Assembly (NCBI GenBank): GCA_009783315.1
Contig: WRHI01000009.1
Span: 1 to 45,429, forward strand
Length of the DNA: 45,429 nt
Source: Peptococcaceae bacterium
GTDB lineage: Bacteria; Bacillota; Desulfitobacteriia; Desulfitobacteriales; Syntrophobotulaceae
Direction of reading: 5' to 3'
Positions 1-7,762 of the stretch are shown here, in pieces. Under the pieces are notes generated by a model. The model saw only the letters and a program-made list of their open reading frames with translations, made no database searches and was not told the origin of the DNA. Position numbers and translations under genes: made by a program. How positions within the stretch are numbered: the first letter of the stretch is position 1; every line of letters begins with the position of its first letter.

Positions 1-151
1 GCCTCACCGCCCGACGCAGCCCCCGAAAGGCGAAAAAAATACGCGGGCTTTTGGAGTCTGCCGCTCCCCAACCCCTGACGTGGCACTGTTACTGGCCAGC
101 GCGGTATCTGCCTCCAACTCACCATTGAGTTGCGGGAAAACACCGCGGCAG
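1..151 (-). repeat. Dispersed repeat, copy A (cut by window edge)
   Basis: The reverse complement of this stretch aligns over its whole length with the plus strand at 45268-45429. The best-conserved core reads ACTCCAAAAGCCCGCG in both copies. The same reading frame is kept through the core (GERQTPKAR here, GERETPKAR in the other copy), so the unit may carry a small coding sequence or may only be a nucleotide repeat. A weaker third copy lies near 26.6 kb. The homology runs to the first base of the window, so the true end is not visible. I do not recognise a named family. Confidence 0.6.
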
Positions 152-298
152 AAAGCTCTGCTTATCCTTATCGTCAGTTCATGCACTTTTTAAATATGCA
201 CCCGTTCAGGAAGTCCGCTTTGCTTTTACCGGCGAATTTTCCTATAATGTCCATATCACGATACTCTTGTTCCTTATTCTGTTACGAGGTGAGTGCTT

Positions 299-1153
299 AT
301 GAAGCTGGGCAAATGGGGCCGCCGCCTGCTTGTTCTCGCTGCCGCTTTGCTCCTCTTGACCCTTGCTTTTGCGATTTTCAGACAGACTCCTTATTATTTT
401 CATGGGCGCAGCTATGTTGTGCTGAAAGCGGCTAACATTGCCGATTCTGTGAGCGCGATCCGACAGAAAGATAAGCTTTGCGTACGCCTTCCGAACGGAC
501 GGTCTACCCCAGAGACAGACTGGTCGCCTCAGGTATCCGTGTTTCGGCCGGGCGAGAATTTCGCCGCGTATATGGGCCATGAGGTTGACTTGACAATCCT
601 GTATAATTTTGGCGCCTTTGCTTGGGGAAACTCTTTTTCGTCGGCACTGGATCCCAATTCACCTTATTATTCCGCTTGTTATGGGGCCTATATTGTTAAG
701 GATCCCCAAGGGCCTTTTGGATTTACGGCGGAGGGGGAAGCTGACCCGCGGATGCTGGCTTTGATTACGTCCTACGACCTAAGCGATCTTGTGTTGCGGT
801 CTTTGGGTTGTACGAACAGGGTCACTGTGAATGATTTTTTGAGCGGCGACTATGCCGCGGAGAAGAATGTCACCTTCGCCGGCCTTTCAGGGTGGATTAG
901 GATGGATTGCGTTTTTGCGGGTAGGGGGTTCTGGCATTCCTACCAACAAAACCAGTGGGGGTATTTGCAGTTAGGGATTCCTCCCGAGGGGGACGGAGAG
1001 GATTTTCCTCTTTTGACGCTCTATGGCCGCGTCTATATGCGCTATCTGGATGATCACGGCGTTACCTTGTATCTTTATGTTGTGACGGCTGACCGGCAGA
1101 CTTTGGAGGATTGCGACCGGCGCTTTCTGAGCCGGGCTGAGGTTTTATCCTGA
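299..1153 (+). CDS. Membrane-anchored protein of unknown function
   Basis: This 284-residue protein starts with a basic stretch (KLGKWGRR) followed by one hydrophobic segment at about residues 9-27, so it is probably tethered to the membrane with the rest outside the cell. I recognise no domain in the remainder. It is aromatic-rich and ends shortly after a short hydrophobic strand (TLYLYVV). The ATG at 299 is preferred over the GTG six bases upstream because a GAGGTGAG ribosome binding site overlaps that GTG and sits five bases before the ATG. The gene stands alone between a repeat and a run of pseudogenes, so its neighbours say nothing about its role. It appears intact. Confidence 0.7.
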   Translation: MKLGKWGRRLLVLAAALLLLTLAFAIFRQTPYYFHGRSYVVLKAANIADSVSAIRQKDKLCVRLPNGRSTPETDWSPQVSVFRPGENFAAYMGHEVDLTILYNFGAFAWGNSFSSALDPNSPYYSACYGAYIVKDPQGPFGFTAEGEADPRMLALITSYDLSDLVLRSLGCTNRVTVNDFLSGDYAAEKNVTFAGLSGWIRMDCVFAGRGFWHSYQQNQWGYLQLGIPPEGDGEDFPLLTLYGRVYMRYLDDHGVTLYLYVVTADRQTLEDCDRRFLSRAEVLS

Positions 1154-1166
1154 TCTCGGATAAAAC
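1142..1166 (+). terminator. Inverted repeat at the end of the first gene
   Basis: GTTTTATCC and GGATAAAAC form a 9-bp perfect stem around the stop codon, with a 7-base loop. No T-run follows, so it is a weak terminator or an mRNA-end hairpin. Confidence 0.4.
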
Positions 1167-1193
1167 AGGGATCAGGATCAGGAAGTCGCCTTT

Positions 1194-1256
1194 GTCACGG
1201 ACCCCTTTTATATGGTTGACACCTCCCGCAACAAATCCAAAGGCGGCAGCGGCTTG
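1194..1256 (+). pseudogene. Histidine-kinase tail relic 1
   Basis: This short in-frame stretch encodes PFYMVDTSRNKSKGGSGL, which matches the ATP-lid and G-box region of HATPase_c sensor kinases (usual form EPFYMVDKSR..GG.GLGLA). Nothing kinase-like precedes it and the frame is lost right after the glycine box, so it is a relic. It is one of two such relics that bracket the broken methyltransferase. Confidence 0.55.
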
Positions 1257-1408
1257 GAGTTATGTATATAGCTACATAATAATGTCCCATAACCCAACGT
1301 CTCCCATTGTCGAATCACCAATTCGTTTGTTCCCAAAAGATACCGCTTTATTTTATACTATCACAGTAGATAAGGCAACTGCTTAATGGATATATTTCCA
1401 TATTATTC

Positions 1409-1437
1409 TTGACAAGTTATATAATCCCATATACAAT
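1409..1437 (+). promoter_or_regulatory. Sigma-A promoter of the broken methyltransferase
   Basis: A perfect -35 TTGACA (1409-1414) and a -10 TACAAT (1432-1437) are separated by 17 bp. A GGAGG ribosome binding site follows near 1458. The promoter looks functional although the gene behind it is broken. Confidence 0.7.
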
Positions 1438-1470
1438 ATCGAGTGAATAATAACTACGGAGGATAAGACT

Positions 1471-1955
1471 ATTCATTTTGAAAAAAATTTGCTGGCGGAC
1501 ATCGTTGAATGGGATATTCATACATGGAGTAAAGGTACCAGTACTGGAACGCTACAATTGACCGGCTAATTGAGAATCCCAATAAGAAAATTGTTTTGGA
1601 TTTAGGTGCTCGTAACGGCGGCACTTCCTTATTTTTTGCTTTAAAAGGGCTGAACTGTGTTTGTTCTGATTTAAAGGGACCAACTGAGCAGGCCAAAATC
1701 CTCCACAAAAAGTATAACGTCTGCGAATTAATTCGTTACGAATGCGTTGATTGCGCCAGCATTGATTATCCTGACAACACTTTTGACATAGTCGCTTTTA
1801 AATCCGTCATGGGTAGTGTCGGTGCTAATAAGAACTTTGATAACATTAACAAAGCCTTTGACGAAATATACCGCGTCTTAAAATCAGACGGAATTTTACT
1901 TTTTTGCGAAAACCTTAGGGGAGGATTTCTCCATATGTCGGATATTACGTTCTGA
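1471..1955 (+). pseudogene. Broken copy of SAM-dependent methyltransferase
   Basis: This is a degraded paralogue of the intact methyltransferase at 7067-7756. It keeps the SAM-binding motif (DLGARNGGTS) and the SVMGSVGAN stretch nearly unchanged. Compared with the intact copy it has a one-base deletion near 1540, inside the codons around the YW pair of the intact protein, which shifts the N-terminal part out of frame. It then stops abruptly after the HM pair, losing roughly the last 75 residues, including the GFFNCMIQ region. Its own promoter and a GGAGG site survive, but no good start codon is in frame (ATT at 1471 occupies the expected place). It probably arose by duplication and was truncated by the sequence that joins at about 1937. 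Confidence 0.85.
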
Positions 1956-2030
1956 TTTGACACCCAGACCGTTGACCACTTAACACCTTGACCGCTGAAA
2001 AATGGTGCGGAATATCCGTTAGGGGAAATA

Positions 2031-2080
2031 GTGGCTCAATTTTAATGGTCATTTTTGGCTCAAAACTATTGACCGTTTAC
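2031..2080. mobile_element. Possible IS21-type insertion-sequence end
   Basis: The stretch contains two spaced TGGCTCAA blocks followed by ATTGACCGTTTAC. That layout resembles the repeated terminal motifs I recall for IS21-family elements of Firmicutes (GCTCA-T-rich-TGACATTTACA). No istA or istB coding sequence is present nearby. It lies exactly between two relic genes, consistent with a decayed insertion. The assignment rests on memory of the motif, not on a search. Confidence 0.3.
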
Positions 2081-2088
2081 AAACGTAT

Positions 2089-2227
2089 CGCAACAAATCC
2101 AGAAGCGGCAGCGGCCATGCTCTCACCAAACGTATAACCGGCGCCCTAAACACCCAGATTCCATGTTGACAGCGCTCCCAACAAGGGCACAACCATCCGT
2201 GTGGTGTTCCCCGGGGAAACTTTTTAG
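2089..2227 (+). pseudogene. Histidine-kinase tail relic 2
   Basis: The start of this stretch (RNKSRSGSG) repeats the glycine-box region of relic 1. It continues with ALTKRITGAL, as the helix after the G box does in sensor kinases, then hits a stop and a frame change. In the shifted frame it ends GTTIRVVFPGETF followed by TAG, which is the normal last strand of an HATPase_c domain. It is therefore the degraded C-terminus of a sensor kinase. Because relic 1 and relic 2 share the same box, they are two copies rather than one gene split by an insertion. Confidence 0.55.
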
Positions 2228-2255
2228 CCGCCCTCAATAGCCGCGCCTGTACAGG

Positions 2256-3779
2256 CTATGTTTTTTTATAAACAATAAAATCAAATTCCACTGCTTGTTG
2301 CTCATAATAACTCTGAAGAAACTCTTCAATATCAGTGAATGTCGCCGCTTCCTTGAATCTTTTATAATCAGAATCAGAACCAAACAAAACGAGCTTTGGG
2401 ATGTTGTCCTTAATATCTTCAGCGATTTCGTTAGCAAATACTTCCACAGATTCTTGAGAAAACAACCCGGCAGCGAAGTGAACATGGCGCGATGCTGTTA
2501 GGCGTTTGGTTTGATAATTGAGAGTTACATCCCCGCCGATGACCTGAACCAAATCGTCAGGCTGAGAATTATTTAGAATATAAGCGGCGGCGGGTTTGGG
2601 TTCAATCGCAAAGGGGTTTTTCACATTTTCGAAAACATCATGACTCATGATGAACAAACCATTGAAAGAAAGAAACAAGATGACAGCGCCTGTTGTCAGA
2701 AGGCCTGCTAAGTGTTCTTGCGTATTTTTCTCAACAAAGAGATAAACAGCGTGAAATATCCATGCCGCCGGTATAACCATAATTGGAATAAAAGTCATAA
2801 AATAGTGCATCTGATTGACACCGGACAGTGAATTAGCCAAAAGATTAAGGAACAAACCCAAAAAGGCTATGCCCAACATATATTTCAGACGTTGATCAAA
2901 GATGGCCTTTTTCCACAAACAAACCAAATAAGCTATAATGAAAACGACGGCAACAAACGCAGTTCCTGTTTCAGCCGTTGTCTCAATCATATCAAATACA
3001 TTTACGACCACATTCATTATGGGAAGCTGAGAATAGCTGCCTAATATGTTCAAATACGCGTCATCAATACATTTTCCGAGCGAGTTGTTGGCGATCAGAT
3101 AAATCAAGACCGGCAGCAGAAACAGCACCATGCCGACCAGCACAAAAACCGTCGTTCTTAGAAGCACCGCTCCTTGCTTTTGCCTAATCAGGACAAAAAC
3201 CGTCACAAGGATCATCGCCAGAAAAAACGCGCATATATTGGCCCTCAACAAAAAAACCGCCGAGAAACACGCCCCAACCAGAATCACTTCAAATATTCTA
3301 AGAACCCACTGATTATAATAGAATTTTGTAATAAAATAGAGGGCCACAGACATAAACGGCAGCGCATATTCTTCACTCAGATTCCCGCCCTGAAGAGTCA
3401 CTGCTAACAGAAGCATAGAAAAGGCCGCGGCAAAAACAGCCACCCAACGGTTATTCTTGACAATGACTAATGCTGTCTTATAAGCAAACAACAGAGTTAC
3501 AAAAAACGCAATGACCTCAAAAAAATAGATACCATGCCAATAGTTTATTGAGACGCCTATCATATTGATTAAATACAAGAGAGGGCCTTTGTTTTCCCAC
3601 ACTTCTGTGTAAAGAGCTCTCCCATTCTCCATAGCATAGCCTATATAAGCAAAAATTCCCGCGTCATGCCGATATGAACCATCAGCCAAAAAGCCAAAAT
3701 GCGTTGTCAGGGAAAGGAAAAACGTTATAATCAAGAAAACCGCAACAGGAGCTACATAAGGCTTAATCGTTTGCAGCAT
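2256..3779 (-). CDS. GT-C fold membrane glycosyltransferase (GT39/PMT-like)
   Basis: This 507-residue polytopic membrane protein has about ten hydrophobic segments and a soluble tail from about residue 400. Near the N-terminus it has an acidic-histidine pair in the first outer loop (RHDAG) and the ENKGPL stretch, typical of GT-C enzymes that take sugar from a polyprenyl-phosphate donor on the outer face. Inference: it transfers a sugar, flipped by the neighbouring GtrA, onto the surface polymer. The ATG at 3779 is chosen over the preceding TTG because AAGGAGG lies nine bases before it. Its start overlaps the end of the upstream GT2 gene by 17 bases, so the two are translationally linked. It is last in a four-gene set with DUF6020, GtrA and GT2. 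Confidence 0.75.
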   Translation of the reverse strand: MLQTIKPYVAPVAVFLIITFFLSLTTHFGFLADGSYRHDAGIFAYIGYAMENGRALYTEVWENKGPLLYLINMIGVSINYWHGIYFFEVIAFFVTLLFAYKTALVIVKNNRWVAVFAAAFSMLLLAVTLQGGNLSEEYALPFMSVALYFITKFYYNQWVLRIFEVILVGACFSAVFLLRANICAFFLAMILVTVFVLIRQKQGAVLLRTTVFVLVGMVLFLLPVLIYLIANNSLGKCIDDAYLNILGSYSQLPIMNVVVNVFDMIETTAETGTAFVAVVFIIAYLVCLWKKAIFDQRLKYMLGIAFLGLFLNLLANSLSGVNQMHYFMTFIPIMVIPAAWIFHAVYLFVEKNTQEHLAGLLTTGAVILFLSFNGLFIMSHDVFENVKNPFAIEPKPAAAYILNNSQPDDLVQVIGGDVTLNYQTKRLTASRHVHFAAGLFSQESVEVFANEIAEDIKDNIPKLVLFGSDSDYKRFKEAATFTDIEEFLQSYYEQQAVEFDFIVYKKT

Positions 3780-4536
3780 CAACCTTTGCCTCCTTTTTTT
3801 TTAACAGATAAGCAACAACTATACTCTTGCCCATGGTGTTAAACACGCGCATCTTGCTGGCTCCTTTTTTATAATCATACCGCAGCTCAAAACTCACTTC
3901 ACCAAATCTGGCTCCTACCAAATGAAGATAATAGAGAAATTCCATCATACAGGCAAAGCTTTTCTCTTTAATCGGCTCTCTCCCAAACCTGCCAACAAGT
4001 CTCTCAATAATATCAAAAGTATAAATTCTGTATCCACAAGTGTAATCCTGAACATTGGGAACGCGTAACATAAACCGACAATAATGTCTCGCCATCTCGC
4101 TCAGAAATCTGCGATGATAAGCAAGTCCAACAACATCGGAACCCTCACAATATCTTGACGCAATAACACAATCATAACCCTGCTCAAGCCGACTGATCAT
4201 ATCAAAAACAAAACGGGGATCGTGGGTATTGTCTCCATCCATCAGAACCATACAGTTCTCCCGACATCCCAAATCAAAGAAATGCGCTATCGCCGTGTTC
4301 AGAACGCCATGCAATCCTTTATTCTTTTCATGAGCGATCAAAGAGATATCATCATAAAGATCAACCATAGCCTCGATTCTTTGTTTTGTTGCGTCTATGC
4401 TGCTATCATCAACAGCAAAGACCTTTAGACCATATCCGAAAGCCGCCAGGGCCTCTGAGTGGCTGCGCCAAGACTCAATGAGACTGGTGATGTTCAGTTC
4501 TTCATTATAACATGGCAGATAAACGCAGACATCCAT
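3763..4536 (-). CDS. GT2 glycosyltransferase, DPM1/GtrB-like
   Basis: The 257-residue protein has a GT-A fold of family 2: VYLPCYNEE at the N-terminus, the VDDSS nucleotide-binding aspartates near residue 43, and the LMDGDNTHDP metal site near residue 99. Its relatives make polyprenyl-phosphate-linked glucose or mannose on the inner membrane face. Unlike GtrB it has no C-terminal transmembrane pair, so it may lean on its partners for membrane contact. The start at 4536 has AAGGAGG just upstream. Neighbours GtrA (36 bp upstream) and a GT-C enzyme (overlapping) give the classical three-part layout of a lipid-linked sugar decoration system. Confidence 0.85.
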   Translation of the reverse strand: MDVCVYLPCYNEELNITSLIESWRSHSEALAAFGYGLKVFAVDDSSIDATKQRIEAMVDLYDDISLIAHEKNKGLHGVLNTAIAHFFDLGCRENCMVLMDGDNTHDPRFVFDMISRLEQGYDCVIASRYCEGSDVVGLAYHRRFLSEMARHYCRFMLRVPNVQDYTCGYRIYTFDIIERLVGRFGREPIKEKSFACMMEFLYYLHLVGARFGEVSFELRYDYKKGASKMRVFNTMGKSIVVAYLLKKKEAKVDAAND

Positions 4537-4572
4537 TTTATATTCCCTCCTTGTCGCAGAGATTCCTTTCCT

Positions 4573-5028
4573 TTAGTAAAGCTCCATTGACTTATTCGTC
4601 TTAATCCAGTACTTTCTCAGAAAATACATAGCGAAAAATGGGATTGCAATAGAAAATCCCTTGCTAATAGCAAAAGCTATGAATTCCTCAGATCCCTGAA
4701 AAACAGAAACTCTACAGACATAAACAATACCGTTAGCCAATATAAACCCAAACACAAATGTTAATAAAAACTTAATAAAGGTGGCCATATCCTTATTGTT
4801 GTAGACATGCCTCGAGGCCAGAAAATACTGGACTGTAAAGCCAATAAGAATCCCAATAGAGTTGGCGACAATGATACTCACAAGCATTTCGCTTATTCTG
4901 GAAACACCGACATCCAGAAGTGTGACAAAAATGCTGATCATGAGATAACGACAAAAAAACCTATGCTGAACATACCAGTCTTTTATCATTTTGCTGCGAA
5001 CTTTTCTTTCTTCACAGTATTCATTCAT
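4573..5028 (-). CDS. GtrA family small membrane protein (putative polyprenyl-P-sugar flippase)
   Basis: The 151-residue protein has four transmembrane segments spanning about residues 24-140, with the conserved GtrA features F.RY..IS, a short loop, and NS.G...GF..QYF in the second helix pair. GtrA proteins are thought to move polyprenyl-phosphate sugars across the membrane. A start at 4989 (MIKDWYVQ) would give the usual 138 residues; neither start has a strong ribosome binding site, so the N-terminus is uncertain. It lies between DUF6020 (49 bp upstream) and the GT2 gene (36 bp downstream). Confidence 0.85.
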   Translation of the reverse strand: MNEYCEERKVRSKMIKDWYVQHRFFCRYLMISIFVTLLDVGVSRISEMLVSIIVANSIGILIGFTVQYFLASRHVYNNKDMATFIKFLLTFVFGFILANGIVYVCRVSVFQGSEEFIAFAISKGFSIAIPFFAMYFLRKYWIKTNKSMELY

Positions 5029-5077
5029 TGTTCACGCCATTCGCCAACTCGCCTTGCTCTCGCTCTTGTTCTTATTC

Positions 5078-6922
5078 TCATTGTCCTTGATCCGGGCTTT
5101 TACAATGTACTAAAATTATATCATCTTTGTCAAATTTTGTAACAGATGCATGGGAAGGACACCATAACACCAATGCCAAAAGAATTGGAAAACAGGTAAA
5201 CAGACTATAAACATAGCGGAATTCTGCATAAACGGGTGACGCTGTGGCCGTTAGAAGCAAACATAACACAGGCAGGAACGCCAAGGTCAATTGATACTGT
5301 TTCTTAAGGCACGCTACAAAAACAGATAGAATCAAGAGCATAAAAACAAATCCGATACTACACAGCACAGAAAAAACGGGGAGACTTTGCATATTGCCTA
5401 AACAACGCTCCAAGAATCCCCTTAGACCGGGGAAAGGATTGGTCTGCATTATCTCCGGAATGTCCGAGTATCCACCATAAGGCACTATCGAATAGTTGGC
5501 GTCAGGATACCAATATCCATAGCTGCCCATTAAGTACGACTCCATATATTCCTTTGGAAAACGCAAAAACACCTTGAACCATTCAGTAAAAAACTCGGCC
5601 TTATTCGCCTGATAATAATCTTCATCAAAACGGTCCTTCACCGGATTCGATTGTCTCGGATTATAATGTTCGCCAATATTATCAGAAGGAATCGTCATAT
5701 ATATATAAATCAAATAGTCCTTTACGGCATCCACTGATTCTGTATAGTATTTGACTGTATCTCCAGCCGGAAAAAACCTTCGTATAGACTCCCAATCAGC
5801 ATCCGCTAAGTCATCGCCCCGGTATTTCGCGACCCTCGCAATTTGTTGCATCGGGACAGAAAGCGCCTCTCTGCCCATTCCTTTTTCAATGTTTATTGCA
5901 GCGCTGAAAGGACCCATAAGCATAGTATAAAACAGGAGACACCCCACGAATATTGCTCCTAACCTCTTTCTGTAGCCTTTAAGAAATATTATTAGAAACG
6001 GAAAGCATAACAGAAATACATAAAACCCATTATTCCTCATCAACATAATACCAAGCGTTGCCAAAGCAAAAAGTCCCAAGCACCACCTATTTCCTAAAAA
6101 CCCGTCAGCATTGGTGAGCATCTCTATACAGCAAATGGTAAAGAGCAACATGACGCCTCCGAACAAAACATCCTTCCACATCGTAATACTGTACATCCCA
6201 TGAACAGGAAACAGAGAGAAATACGCCAATAATCCAATCACAAAAACCCTATGCATCCCCTTTTTCATCACATAAACAACAGAAAAAGCAAAAATGCACG
6301 ACATCAGCAGCATTTGCGTAATCGAAAACAAGGCGACAGCTATATTCATATTGCCTAAGCCATCCCCAATCTTAACAAATATTGATATGATAAATGTATG
6401 CAAAATGGGGTGACTCGCGTTCATAGGTATATGGCCCATAATTTGATGTATTTGGCTCATGGAATCAAAAGTTAAGATGCCGGGATAATACATAATAAAA
6501 AAAGGAACCCATGCCGCAAGAATGATCCCCCAAAACAGGAAAAAAGCTTTCCTAGGCTCTTCCCCCAGAAAACCACTCTTTACCTTTTCAAGGAAATCCT
6601 CCTTCAACAAGTAGGCAAACAGAAGGGCAACCGCGCAATAGGAAACAACAAGCAAACCCAAGAATTCCACAGAGTTCACAATGAATGCAGCTTTTGGCCT
6701 CAACAGACCATTTAGGCCATCATTGTGATCCAAACTGCGTCCGACGATCTCAATTCCGGAAACCAAAAAGGCGGCTATAACAGAATATTTAATGACATAA
6801 CTATCTCTCACTGCAAACGCTCTTCTTGCCATATAAATGAGAAACACAATCAACATGAAATATATCATAGTATTAGAGCTGCCCATGATCTGAATCTCCC
6901 TATCGCCAAACCATTGCTCCAC
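5078..6922 (-). CDS. DUF6020-type polytopic membrane protein
   Basis: This 614-residue protein has about twelve transmembrane helices and a large outer loop at about residues 365-480. It shows signatures I associate with DUF6020 and related GT-C-like proteins: YYPGILTFDS, SHPILHTF, MWKDVLF, MRNNG and a late EFRYVY. Such proteins are often found in surface-polymer loci; a glycosyltransferase role is inference. The GTG start at 6922 is supported by GAGGGG five bases upstream. It is first in a four-gene minus-strand set ending at 2256. The gap of about 140 bp to the divergent methyltransferase must hold promoters for both, but no convincing minus-strand promoter was found. Confidence 0.75.
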   Translation of the reverse strand: MEQWFGDREIQIMGSSNTMIYFMLIVFLIYMARRAFAVRDSYVIKYSVIAAFLVSGIEIVGRSLDHNDGLNGLLRPKAAFIVNSVEFLGLLVVSYCAVALLFAYLLKEDFLEKVKSGFLGEEPRKAFFLFWGIILAAWVPFFIMYYPGILTFDSMSQIHQIMGHIPMNASHPILHTFIISIFVKIGDGLGNMNIAVALFSITQMLLMSCIFAFSVVYVMKKGMHRVFVIGLLAYFSLFPVHGMYSITMWKDVLFGGVMLLFTICCIEMLTNADGFLGNRWCLGLFALATLGIMLMRNNGFYVFLLCFPFLIIFLKGYRKRLGAIFVGCLLFYTMLMGPFSAAINIEKGMGREALSVPMQQIARVAKYRGDDLADADWESIRRFFPAGDTVKYYTESVDAVKDYLIYIYMTIPSDNIGEHYNPRQSNPVKDRFDEDYYQANKAEFFTEWFKVFLRFPKEYMESYLMGSYGYWYPDANYSIVPYGGYSDIPEIMQTNPFPGLRGFLERCLGNMQSLPVFSVLCSIGFVFMLLILSVFVACLKKQYQLTLAFLPVLCLLLTATASPVYAEFRYVYSLFTCFPILLALVLWCPSHASVTKFDKDDIILVHCKSPDQGQ

Positions 6923-7066
6923 AAACGCCCCTCTTCAACCTTGTCCATAATTGTCATAAATATATATCTATTCCATATATTCCCTTTTTGGTATATAATC
7001 ATAAGTACGGTGCAACACTAATCCTAATCTCGGCTAAACCTATTACCTGCGAATGGATGGATTACT

Positions 7067-7756
7067 TTGTTTGAAAAAAAATTGCTCGCGGACATCGTTG
7101 AATGGGATATCTATACCTGGAGCAAAGGCATTCTGTACTGGAATGCCACAATTGACCGTTTATTTGAGAACCTCGACAAGAGAGTAGTCTTGGATTTAGG
7201 CGCGCGCAACGGCGGAACCTCCTTATTCTTTGCTACAAAAGGTCTTAACTGTATCTGTTCCGATCTAAAAGGTCCCTCCGAGCAAGCCAGAAAACTCCAT
7301 AAACGATACGATGTCTTGGGACTGATTCGGTATGAATGTGTTGATTGCACCAGCATTGATTATCCCGACAATACTTTTGACATTGTCGCTTTTAAATCCG
7401 TCATGGGCAGCGTTGGGGCCAATAACAACTTTGACAACATCAATAATGCTTTTGATGAAATTCACCGGGTCTTGAAACCGGGTGGGACTCTGCTCTTCTG
7501 TGAAAATCTGCAAGGGGTCTTTCTCCATATGTTCTTGCGCAAGAAATTTGCCAAGTGGGCCTCCGCCTGGAATTATCTTTCTCTTGACTATATGAACCAG
7601 GCCATGGCTCGATTTTCTGACCACAGCTTACACACTTATGGATTTTTCAACTGCATGATTCAAGACAACAAGGCTATTAATTGGTTCGATCATAAGCTGT
7701 GCCAGAGAATTAATCCTAAGAACCAATACATGTGTTACGGGCACGCGCAAAAATAA
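7067..7756 (+). CDS. Class I SAM-dependent methyltransferase, intact copy
   Basis: The 229-residue protein is a Methyltransf_11-type enzyme. SAM motif I is VLDLGARNGG (about residues 40-49), the acidic motif II is CSDLKG, and motifs around FDIVAFKSVMGS and LKPGGTLLFCEN follow the usual order. The acceptor is unknown; in this context a sugar or lipid-linked sugar is plausible. It starts with TTG at 7067, seven bases after a GGATGG site. A TATAAT at 6994-6999 is the likely -10, with only a weak -35. It runs opposite to all its neighbours and converges on the flippase with a 6-bp gap. A truncated, frameshifted paralogue lies at 1471-1955. Confidence 0.85.
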   Translation: MFEKKLLADIVEWDIYTWSKGILYWNATIDRLFENLDKRVVLDLGARNGGTSLFFATKGLNCICSDLKGPSEQARKLHKRYDVLGLIRYECVDCTSIDYPDNTFDIVAFKSVMGSVGANNNFDNINNAFDEIHRVLKPGGTLLFCENLQGVFLHMFLRKKFAKWASAWNYLSLDYMNQAMARFSDHSLHTYGFFNCMIQDNKAINWFDHKLCQRINPKNQYMCYGHAQK

Positions 7757-7762
7757 TGAACC

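Noticed and set aside
1961-2030. Coding remnant of an insertion-sequence transposase before the IS21-like end
   Set aside because: No frame longer than a few codons and no transposase motif could be read, so only the end-like motif is reported.
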